11,859 nt of DNA. Origin: Promethearchaeota archaeon. Its GTDB lineage: Archaea > Asgardarchaeota > Lokiarchaeia > Sigynarchaeales > MK-D1. Shown here piece after piece: positions 1 through 6,379 of the stretch. The stretch is from positions 1-11,859 of the forward strand of contig JAEOUK010000368.1 in assembly GCA_016839385.1 (NCBI GenBank). Reading direction: 5' to 3'. The translations under genes and the position numbers were made by a program. Each line of letters begins with the position of its first letter. Within the stretch, counting starts at the first letter, position 1. The notes below the pieces were generated by a model. It did no database searches and had not been told where the DNA came from. It saw only the letters and a list, made by a program, of their open reading frames with translations.

Positions 1-1
1 A

Positions 2-280
2 TTTGATTCTCCTGAACTCATGAATCTTGGCACGATCTATTTACTTACAATTAGTTTATCCAGTACAGCTTATGTATTCAATGTGGGGCATAAGATCCGT
101 TTAGCACTATCTGGTTCCAACTATCCGCGGTTTGAAATTAACCCAAACACCGGGGAGGATTTATGGCAAAATACTACATATTACTCTGCACAAAATCGAA
201 TTTATTGCAACACGACATATCCATCAGTGATCTCGTTTCCTACTCCCGATTACGAATCTCTCCACCCATTTGAATTTTGA
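2..280 (+). CDS. C-terminal fragment of a CocE/NonD-family (X-Pro dipeptidyl-peptidase-like) hydrolase
   Basis: The gene enters from the left edge; only its last 92 codons are present, read in frame from base 2 to the TGA at 278-280. The ATG at 20 is an internal Met, because the frame is open to the edge and the residues before it (FDSPELMNLG) belong to the family pattern. The fragment matches the C-terminal jelly-roll (PepX_C-type) domain of CocE/NonD serine hydrolases. It has an edge strand followed by a GHKIRLALSGSNYPRF-like segment (fragment residues 29-44), then an NPNTG turn and a late NRIYCNTTYPS strand like the usual 'H..ypS.l.LPv' end. Family members cleave X-Pro peptides or acyl esters using an alpha/beta-hydrolase domain, which lies outside the window, so neither catalytic residues nor substrate can be judged. 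It converges on the amidohydrolase with only 21 bases between the stop codons. Confidence 0.8.
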   Translation, partial: FDSPELMNLGTIYLLTISLSSTAYVFNVGHKIRLALSGSNYPRFEINPNTGEDLWQNTTYYSAQNRIYCNTTYPSVISFPTPDYESLHPFEF

Positions 281-301
281 ATTATAGGTAGATACTTCAC
301 T

Positions 302-1864
302 TTATGCCGAGTATACTTCTTTTCCTCCAAGAAAAGTTTTCTGAACTCGTATATTTTTTAACTCTTCAAGAGGTACGTGAAACGGATCTTTATCTAACAC
401 GATGAAATCAGCTAAATAACCTGGTTTTAGAAGACCTTTTTGATGCTCTTGATATTCCGCATATGCTGCCCCAAACGTATACAGACGAATAGCCTCCCAA
501 ACTGACAATTTTTGATTAGGCAACCATCCCTCGGCTGGAGTTCCATTTAATTTTCGGCGAGACACTGCAGAATATATTCCATAAAAGGGATTGGGAATAT
601 CTACAGGAGCATCCGAACCTCCTGAACATATAATTCCATTATTACGAAGGGTATTCCATGCATAAGCATAGGACATCCTTTGCACTCCAATGAATTTTTC
701 CACAAAGTCCATATCGGTTTCAATAAAAAACGGTTGGATTGCAGCGATAATTTCTGCTTTCGCCATACGATCGACTAAATCTCTCGCTAGAATCTGACAG
801 TGTGTTAAAACTGGGCGATAATTGTGTCTATATATTTTTTCATAGCAACCTATCACTAATTCTGCCCCTTTATCCCCAATCACGTGAGTTTCCAATTGCC
901 ACCCCGCATCATTCATTTCAGTAATAATTTGCTCTAACTTCTCTTTTGTATGAATTGGAATCCCTTTGCGATTACTATTTTCATAGGGCTCTCTCATCGC
1001 AGCAGTTTGTGCACCTAATGACCCATCTGCAAATAATTTCACTCGTCCCAATCGTAACATATCATCTCCTAATCCTGTTTTTGCATCTTTCTCTTCCTTA
1101 TAAAGGAAATCGAGTTTTTTGTGTTTGGGGCAGAAATACACTCTCACAGTTAATTGTTCTTTCAAAGCACGATATACGGAATAGGAATCTTCATCTAAAG
1201 TGTGAATTGACGTTATTCCGAAAGAATTTAGAGCATGTTGAGATAATTTTTGCCATCGAATTTTGTCTTCAAATGAGGGTTTAGGCTCAATGGGTTTTAT
1301 TAAATCCATTCCATTTTCCCGTAAAATACCTGTAGGATTTCCATTTTCATCTCGATCTATGAGTCCTCCCTCTGGATCGGGTGTATTTTTTGTGATCTTA
1401 GCATGTTCTAATACAAGAGTATTTACAACCAATATGTGAGTGCAAACTCGTTTCAGAACTATGGGATGTTTCGTGCTTATTTCATCAAGGTCATCTTTTG
1501 AGGGATAGCGATCTTCTTGAAATTTTTCTTGGTTCCAAGAGACTCCATATATCCACTCTCCTTCAGGTGTATTTTCCACCTTTTCTAATAGCTTTCCTTT
1601 CATCTCTTTGATCGAACAGACTTCACGCAAGTCGACAAATTCGGTATATTTCCCATAGCTTATAGCATGAATGTGAGAGTCGATAAACCCAGGAAGAATA
1701 ACTCCATTTACTTGTGTAACTTGTGACAATGAATCCCTCTCTTTCGAAAACTCATTAGTGTCAAATAATCGAATGATTTTTCCTTGATCTATTACCATTG
1801 CAGAATAAAATTCATCTGGAATATTCATAGTATAGATTCGATTGGCTTGAAAGACCTGAAGCAT
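302..1864 (-). CDS. Metal-dependent amidohydrolase, YtcJ-like (amidohydrolase 3 family)
   Basis: This 520-residue protein is full length for the YtcJ-type branch of the amidohydrolase superfamily (COG1574). Members are cytosolic zinc TIM-barrel enzymes that hydrolyse C-N bonds in amides or cyclic nitrogen compounds; the substrate cannot be told from sequence. An N-terminal beta-sandwich strand set (1-57) precedes GFIDSHIHA (59-67), with metal ligands H64 and H66. Further motifs are VKLFADGSLGAQTAAM (275-290, with K276), ETHVIGD (325-331, H327), LTHCQ (353-357, H355) and CSGGSDAPVD (413-422, D418 as the expected catalytic or metal Asp). The barrel closes at PGYLADFIVLDKDP (481-494), the usual return to the sandwich domain. 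The ATG at 1862-1864 gives the normal start of the fold (NRIYTMN at residues 8-14), but no clear Shine-Dalgarno site precedes it. It is convergent with the left-edge hydrolase and divergent from the flavodoxin gene, so it is probably monocistronic. Confidence 0.9.
   Translation of the reverse strand: MLQVFQANRIYTMNIPDEFYSAMVIDQGKIIRLFDTNEFSKERDSLSQVTQVNGVILPGFIDSHIHAISYGKYTEFVDLREVCSIKEMKGKLLEKVENTPEGEWIYGVSWNQEKFQEDRYPSKDDLDEISTKHPIVLKRVCTHILVVNTLVLEHAKITKNTPDPEGGLIDRDENGNPTGILRENGMDLIKPIEPKPSFEDKIRWQKLSQHALNSFGITSIHTLDEDSYSVYRALKEQLTVRVYFCPKHKKLDFLYKEEKDAKTGLGDDMLRLGRVKLFADGSLGAQTAAMREPYENSNRKGIPIHTKEKLEQIITEMNDAGWQLETHVIGDKGAELVIGCYEKIYRHNYRPVLTHCQILARDLVDRMAKAEIIAAIQPFFIETDMDFVEKFIGVQRMSYAYAWNTLRNNGIICSGGSDAPVDIPNPFYGIYSAVSRRKLNGTPAEGWLPNQKLSVWEAIRLYTFGAAYAEYQEHQKGLLKPGYLADFIVLDKDPFHVPLEELKNIRVQKTFLGGKEVYSA
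319..340 (+). terminator. Possible weak hairpin terminator for the upstream hydrolase
   Basis: CTTTTC (319-324) and GAAAAG (331-336) form a 6-bp stem with a 6-base loop, followed by TTTT (337-340) and a further T6 at 354-359. It lies about 40 bases past the hydrolase stop, inside the 3' end of the convergent amidohydrolase. The stem is A/T-rich and codes for protein on the other strand, so it may be chance. Confidence 0.25.
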
Positions 1865-1980
1865 GAATTAAGAGGGTGGAGATTTGATAAAAAATTATGC
1901 TTAAGTAAGTAGAATTATCTATTGGGTGGCGTGAATTTTTCATTGGACATTCAATTTGATAAGGAAATGTCTGTGGAATC

Positions 1981-1988
1981 TTTATTAA
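1981..1988 (+). promoter_or_regulatory. Candidate TATA box for the flavodoxin gene
   Basis: TTTATTAA lies about 50 bases before the ATG at 2038, which would place transcription start near 2010 and leave a leader of under 30 bases. It is the best TATA-like word in the 173-base divergent region 1865-2037. No comparably clear element was seen for the divergent amidohydrolase gene. Confidence 0.3.
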
Positions 1989-2037
1989 CTCGAATGTTCA
2001 TGATTCAAGTAGAATCAATTGAAAAGGAAAGTTTACC

Positions 2038-2508
2038 ATGAAAATATGGATATTACATGATAGCCAACTTGGAAATGGAAAATTAATTGCAGAAACCATG
2101 CAAAAAGTTCTCTCAAGTTCTGCAGAGGTGTATGTTGATCACGTTAAGAAAGTAGATCCCAAGAAGGTTGCTGGAGAACACCCAGATGTATTAATTGTTG
2201 GAGCCGCAATTCGTGCGTTTTTTAGCAGTCCATCATCGAAAAGATGGATCAAAGCTTTCAAGAAGGAAACATCAGCAATTAATTATAAAGTCCCATTTGG
2301 TGCGGTGTTTCTCACCCATGCAATGCCTCAAAAGGGGGCATCTATTTGGGGAAAGCGATATCTCAAGGTAATGCAAGGACCCGAATTTGAAAAAGTGCAT
2401 TCAGAATGGTTATCGGGAAGATGTCGAGGTCAGCAAGGTCCTCCTCCTATGGAGGGAGTTTTAGATTCCTTTGAGTCTTTTGCGAAATCCATTCCTGAGT
2501 TACTTTGA
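2038..2508 (+). CDS. Small flavodoxin-domain protein
   Basis: This 156-residue protein has the size and layout of a single-domain flavodoxin. It is expected to bind FMN and carry electrons in the cytosol; the partner is unknown. Strand 1 (KIWILHDS) leads into a phosphate-loop-like HDSQLGNGK (residues 7-15), resembling the usual 'xDSxxGNT' loop. DVLIVGAAIRAFFSSPS (50-66) matches the second FMN-contact loop after the third strand. VPFGAVFLTHAM (85-96) is the next strand. The C-terminal WLSGRCRGQQGPPPMEG (124-140) corresponds to the final strand and helix region of family members. A weak Shine-Dalgarno-like AAGGAAA at 2024-2030 supports the ATG at 2038. It stands alone on its strand between two - strand enzymes and ends about 20 bases before a hairpin terminator. 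The phosphate loop has GNGK where GNT is typical, so FMN binding is likely but not proven. Confidence 0.8.
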   Translation: MKIWILHDSQLGNGKLIAETMQKVLSSSAEVYVDHVKKVDPKKVAGEHPDVLIVGAAIRAFFSSPSSKRWIKAFKKETSAINYKVPFGAVFLTHAMPQKGASIWGKRYLKVMQGPEFEKVHSEWLSGRCRGQQGPPPMEGVLDSFESFAKSIPELL

Positions 2509-2512
2509 TTCC

Positions 2513-2550
2513 AAAAAAAATGAATTTTGAGGATTAGTTCCTCATTTTTT
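2513..2550. terminator. Bidirectional terminator between convergent flavodoxin and aldo/keto reductase genes
   Basis: The + strand reads TGAGGA (2528-2533), loop TTAGT, TCCTCA (2539-2544), then T6 (2545-2550): a 6-bp hairpin with a T-tract starting 19 bases after the flavodoxin stop. Read on the - strand, the same hairpin is followed about ten bases later by T8 (complement of 2513-2520), which would serve the reductase gene. The reductase stop codon (2534-2536) lies in the loop, so one short element can end both transcripts. Confidence 0.6.
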
Positions 2551-3538
2551 CTTTGAAATAGAAATTTGGTTCATAGGTGTCCGGCCATTTTGGTGCATTG
2601 TTCAGAATTTCATCTACATTTTCCCAAACAGATGGTTCTAATTCAATCTCTGATGCTTTGACATTTTCCAAGACTTGTTCTGGTTTAGTTGCTCCTGTTA
2701 TGGCGCTAGAGATTTCCGGTCTTCGAAGGATCCATGCGATGGCAAGTTGATTTAGTTTGATTTCATGCTCAGTTGCGATTTCCTGTAGTTTACGAACTTT
2801 TCCTAAAATCTCATCAGTTAATCGATTTTTCATCCATTCCATACTCTCTGCACGACTCCCTTTGGGAATTCCCTCATTGTATTTCCCTGTAAGAATTCCA
2901 CCAGCAAGTGGAGACCATGTTGTGAAGCCCATCCCATGAGTTTTTGCAACAGGCATAATTTCTAACTCAATGTGTCGAAATAGCATGTTATACATTGGTT
3001 GCTCTACAATTGGCTTATGCAGATTATGTTCTTTTGCAATAGCGTTTGCTCTTTCCAATTGAGCTGCGGTCCATACACTGGTGCCCCAATAATGAATCTT
3101 ACCTTCCCGTACTAGGTCGTCCAGAACCATCATAGTTTCTTTAAGAGGGGTGGTATAATCGTATCTATGCATATAGTAAATGTCAATATAGTCCATTTGC
3201 AACCGTTTAAGAGTCCCTTCAATTGCATTTCGTATATTTTTTCGACCATTACCCCATCGATTTACATCTGTTTCACTGAATGGCCAAAAAACTTTACTAG
3301 AAATGACATAGTCCATTCGGTTATACTCTCCTTCAGCGAAGAACTCGCCCAAAACAGTTTCTGCTCCACCGTGTGCGTAAATTTCTGCAGAATCTATAAA
3401 ATTAATTCCATTTTCAAGAGCAGTTGCAATGCATTTCATCGCATTTTCTTTCTCTACGGAACCCCCATAAGTTAACCACGAACCTAGCGAGATTTCACTT
3501 ACCCGCAATCCCGATTTTCCTACTCGACGATATTTCAT
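2534..3538 (-). CDS. NADP(H)-dependent aldo/keto reductase, AKR6/Kv-beta-like
   Basis: This 334-residue protein is full length for the aldo/keto reductase family, which reduces aldehydes and ketones with NADPH using a TIM barrel in the cytosol. The N-terminal YRRVGKSGLRVSEISLGSW (residues 3-21) is the standard opening. The catalytic tetrad is intact: D49 and Y54 in NFIDSAEIYAHG (46-57), K82 in SSKVF (80-84) and H124 in YYMHRYD (121-127). TTWSPLAGGILTGKY (206-220) and GATKPEQVLENV (282-293) are the cofactor-binding loops. Similarity to the Kv-channel beta/YghZ branch (AKR6) shows in WGTSVW (151-156), the EQPMYN segment (179-184) and the SPLAGGI loop. Unlike animal Kv-beta, where the His is Asn, the His is present, so an active enzyme is expected. 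A GAGG Shine-Dalgarno site (complement of 3546-3549) lies 7 bases before the ATG. It is co-oriented with the membrane cluster upstream but 157 bases away and functionally unlike it, so it is probably a separate unit. Confidence 0.93.
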   Translation of the reverse strand: MKYRRVGKSGLRVSEISLGSWLTYGGSVEKENAMKCIATALENGINFIDSAEIYAHGGAETVLGEFFAEGEYNRMDYVISSKVFWPFSETDVNRWGNGRKNIRNAIEGTLKRLQMDYIDIYYMHRYDYTTPLKETMMVLDDLVREGKIHYWGTSVWTAAQLERANAIAKEHNLHKPIVEQPMYNMLFRHIELEIMPVAKTHGMGFTTWSPLAGGILTGKYNEGIPKGSRAESMEWMKNRLTDEILGKVRKLQEIATEHEIKLNQLAIAWILRRPEISSAITGATKPEQVLENVKASEIELEPSVWENVDEILNNAPKWPDTYEPNFYFKEKMRN

Positions 3539-3656
3539 TATAATTCCTCTATTTCATGATTTACTAAAAAAATCGCCATTATAGTGTATCATCAAAGAGG
3601 ATTAAATTATTATCGATAATCAGAACTTGATAGTTTAGAGTTTGAAAATTATTGTG

Positions 3657-3678
3657 AAAAATCAGTACTAATAAAAAA
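3657..3678 (-). terminator. Oligo-T terminator region after the DUF4350-like gene
   Basis: On the - strand, T6 (complement of 3673-3678) begins about 18 bases after the stop of the 734-residue gene, and a second T5 (complement of 3657-3661) follows. There is no clear hairpin. Clustered oligo-T is typical of archaeal transcription termination. It separates the membrane cluster from the aldo/keto reductase gene. Confidence 0.45.
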
Positions 3679-3695
3679 CATGGGAAGGAAGAACT

Positions 3696-5900
3696 TTAGA
3701 AATGTCGGATGTGTTCATTGACCCACTCCATCTCAAAAAACATGTCATGGAATTCTTTTTCATCCACAATTTCGATTTCGTTGTTTTTTACACTTTCCAT
3801 TTTAATTAAGAAGTTTTTTATCCGGAGTAAATCATCTTCTTTCATATATTTCTGATGAGCTTCTCTTATTGTTGCCACAACCATATCAACAGTAGGTGTA
3901 GTACCGATCATCATCTTGTTGATTTTACGTTCCAATCGTCGATAAAGTAAGGTTAACGCTTGGTTGTATTCTTTATTGATTCGGTACCAATTAATTTTCT
4001 CTGCAAAGAATGAACTGGTCCGGAATTGCAATTCTTTGATATCCTCTTCCACTTGTTCTTCTTGTTTCTTTTTCTTTCGACGACGATCCTTTTCTTTTGG
4101 CACCCAACGAGCAATAATTCTTACTGCCCACAAAGGATAAATCCATGATAAGAACGGATTTGTAGATAACCAATTGATGTATCCTTGGAACATCCCAAAC
4201 ATAGCAGCAGAATTAAATTCTCGTCTTCCGTATGGCGCATTATGGGATTCATCAAATACTAATGCAATGTTGCGATCTCCTCGGGTTAACCACTCGATAA
4301 TATTTCGTGCAAATTGTAAATTATCATATTTTGTAATAAGTTCATTATCAAACAATGAAGCATCTGAAGATAAGAAGATTCGTCTTCCAGAAGTGGTTTC
4401 TTTTGCCGCAAATGTTACTTGTGGATATCCACCTAATGGAATTCCCTCGGGGAAGTATAATCCTGCGAAATTCTGCAACACATTGATTAACGCATCTGGT
4501 ATTGGATAGTTATCGTCCTCATATTTATACATATTATCTTGATTTTTATCTACAAATGAATAAGATGCGGAAGTTCGTCCGAGAGCCTCCCATCCAAAGA
4601 AACTCAACAAATCTCCACCTAAAACAGCTGACGCACGAGATAAAATCACTTGTCTTACCCCAGCGGTTGTAGGATGGGAACTGAAATCTTGAATGATCGG
4701 AAACCATGGTGCTGTATCAAAGGAGGAATTATCAATTAATATACCATCTGGAAAAAGTGCAAGTGGGATGGTATCATCTAATCCACCTGATGCAGCTGCA
4801 GAGGATAGAAACATTTCTGTCATAAGGGATGTTGTTGAGCCATGATCATCGCATATCAACATGGAGAAATCATACGTCCTATTCGCATCAAACATTTCAA
4901 TGAAAAACGGCACTTCAGCGAGTGGATTATACGTCTGTTTCGGATCAAACACAACTAAGCACACGCTTCGATTCATACGAATTAGGGAACTTAATGACGA
5001 TTGGATTGCATACGTTTCATATCCCATGGATTCTGCGTATACCCGAAATTCAGAGTTTCCAGTTTCATGAGAATTATATACTGAATGATCCCGAAGGTTC
5101 ATACCACCATCTATGATGTGACCCAATAGGGGAATCCAAGCAAATATAAACAATACTACAAGCAATGCTTGTTGAATTCCCCATTGAGATTTCTTTGAAC
5201 GTCGGAATTCTCGAATTGCCTGTAATCCACTCATCACAAGTCGGATGATATAGATTGCTGGGAAGACGTACATGATAAAACTAATCATGCTTTCATATCC
5301 TGATGCTCCGAGAAAATCTATTCCCGGCTGAAGAAATGCCGAAACTGTTGCTAGGATTCCAAAAATATGAACGAAAATAATCATAATCCAAATCACAACA
5401 ATCATACTGTCGGTCTCGGGTTCCAAATCCCTAAAGGATTTCTTCATCCGATTAATTGTGTTAAAACTCATGATATACCAGTAAAAAGCAACAACTCCCT
5501 TGACAATCATGAGAGTATCGATTTGATTCGTATCAATAATGATATATCCCAATAATTCCACTATATATCGGGACATATAGGTCATATACAAACCTAACCA
5601 AATGAACATAATAGTATTACAGAGAATTGGTACAACACGCGGCCACTTTTTCTTTATTCCCATACAAATTATGAAAACACCCACCGCAATGTAAACTGGT
5701 AGTAAATCCATGAATCTGAAAGTTGAACCATGTAGGAATAATTCTAATATCATGACAAGGGGGGGAGTTTCTTGTCCCGGAAATTGAACAAAAATCGAGA
5801 GAAACAACAATCTAAGAGCGGTTCCTGTGGGAGACTGAAACCGATAATACCCTTTTTCCCTTTTTCTTTGTTTCTTCTTTTCTTTTGATCCTTTTGCCAT
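3696..5900 (-). CDS. Polytopic membrane protein with DUF4350-like extracytoplasmic domain and cytosolic helical tail
   Basis: The 734-residue product starts with a Lys/Arg-rich cytosolic segment (1-20). About seven hydrophobic helices follow, roughly at 26-56 (possibly broken by PGQETPP), 64-81, 86-109, 130-145, 166-190, 203-225 and 241-263. Residues 265-575 form a soluble domain resembling DUF4350/GldG-type GATase-like folds. Supporting motifs are SVCLVVFDP (312-320), a SMLICDDHGS segment (346-355), RRIFLSSDASLFDN (506-519), LQFARNIIEWLTRGD (528-542) and VFDESHN (548-554), the last recalling the 'FDEyHhg' of DUF4350. A helix near 575-597 returns the chain to the cytosol, followed by a basic stretch (604-612) and an alpha-helical tail (615-734) that resembles a divergent copy of the helical domain in the two preceding genes. 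It starts 27 bases after the 123-residue gene, surely in one operon. DUF4350 proteins occur beside MoxR/DUF58/DUF4129 genes in bacteria; their biochemical role is not established. No catalytic residues are claimed. Confidence 0.72.
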   Translation of the reverse strand: MAKGSKEKKKQRKREKGYYRFQSPTGTALRLLFLSIFVQFPGQETPPLVMILELFLHGSTFRFMDLLPVYIAVGVFIICMGIKKKWPRVVPILCNTIMFIWLGLYMTYMSRYIVELLGYIIIDTNQIDTLMIVKGVVAFYWYIMSFNTINRMKKSFRDLEPETDSMIVVIWIMIIFVHIFGILATVSAFLQPGIDFLGASGYESMISFIMYVFPAIYIIRLVMSGLQAIREFRRSKKSQWGIQQALLVVLFIFAWIPLLGHIIDGGMNLRDHSVYNSHETGNSEFRVYAESMGYETYAIQSSLSSLIRMNRSVCLVVFDPKQTYNPLAEVPFFIEMFDANRTYDFSMLICDDHGSTTSLMTEMFLSSAAASGGLDDTIPLALFPDGILIDNSSFDTAPWFPIIQDFSSHPTTAGVRQVILSRASAVLGGDLLSFFGWEALGRTSASYSFVDKNQDNMYKYEDDNYPIPDALINVLQNFAGLYFPEGIPLGGYPQVTFAAKETTSGRRIFLSSDASLFDNELITKYDNLQFARNIIEWLTRGDRNIALVFDESHNAPYGRREFNSAAMFGMFQGYINWLSTNPFLSWIYPLWAVRIIARWVPKEKDRRRKKKKQEEQVEEDIKELQFRTSSFFAEKINWYRINKEYNQALTLLYRRLERKINKMMIGTTPTVDMVVATIREAHQKYMKEDDLLRIKNFLIKMESVKNNEIEIVDEKEFHDMFFEMEWVNEHIRHF

Positions 5901-5927
5901 ACGTATCCCTGTAGATGTTGGTTCTTT

Positions 5928-6299
5928 TTACAGATTTAAGGAGGGGAGTCGAGATCCACTCATTTCTCTATAGATTTTTTTAAATGATTCCACAATCTCT
6001 AAGAATAATTCCCGAGTTGAGGGATATCCTCCATAAATTGCTTTTTCTATTTGTTGTATGAAAGGATATATATTTGCGGGATCTTGTCCATATTGCTTTA
6101 CCATAATGATCGCAAAATCCCGAATTGTTTGAGAAAAGGTTTTTCTAACTCCATATTTTTGTAGTGCAAGATCTGTGTAAATAGTGTACAAATATGCTAT
6201 ACATTCCTTTATTCTGCCGGTATTGTACAATATTTTTACATTTTCGAGCTTGCTGGAAACATTTACGGTTTCTTGAGTTTCTTTCTTTTTTCGTGCCAT
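5928..6299 (-). CDS. Small soluble protein, stand-alone DUF4129-like helical domain
   Basis: This 123-residue protein has no signal peptide or membrane segment: a basic N-terminus (MARKKKE) and then one all-helical domain (about 17-123). The domain is a paralogue of the cytosolic C-terminus (430-538) of the product encoded just upstream. By eye about 58 of 107 aligned positions are identical, and the core from FAI.MVKQYGQ through NIYPFIQ to IYGGYP is almost unchanged. The pattern (helix pair, a Thr before a helix, then a closing Y-G segment) is like bacterial DUF4129, where 'T..E' and 'rYg' occur in the same order, but the match is by motif only. A GAGGG Shine-Dalgarno site (complement of 6306-6310) lies 6 bases before the ATG. 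It sits 80 bases after the upstream gene and 27 before the DUF4350-like gene. It may compete with, or form mixed oligomers with, the membrane-anchored copy; this is inference. Confidence 0.75.
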   Translation of the reverse strand: MARKKKETQETVNVSSKLENVKILYNTGRIKECIAYLYTIYTDLALQKYGVRKTFSQTIRDFAIIMVKQYGQDPANIYPFIQQIEKAIYGGYPSTRELFLEIVESFKKIYREMSGSRLPSLNL

Positions 6300-6379
6300 G
6301 GAAAACCCTCGAAGGTTTAGTTTTTTTTTTCTTGGAATATTGGATGTAGATTTTTTAGTGCTAAATAATTGTCGTGAAT

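Noticed and set aside
946..1284. Open frame of 112 codons on the + strand inside the amidohydrolase gene
   Set aside because: It lies wholly antisense to a well-supported enzyme gene, its translation shows no domain, and no ribosome-binding site precedes it.
1865..2037. Possible riboswitch or small RNA in the 173-base divergent region
   Set aside because: No conserved core, strong stem or terminator-antiterminator pair was recognised; only weak TATA-like words are present.
4174..4509. Open frame of 111 codons on the + strand inside the DUF4350-like gene
   Set aside because: It is antisense to a continuous 734-codon frame with membrane helices and family motifs, and its own translation shows no domain.
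6321..6330. T10 run on the + strand as a possible terminator
   Set aside because: No + strand gene lies upstream; on the transcribed - strand it is poly-A in a leader, so it cannot serve as an oligo-T terminator there.
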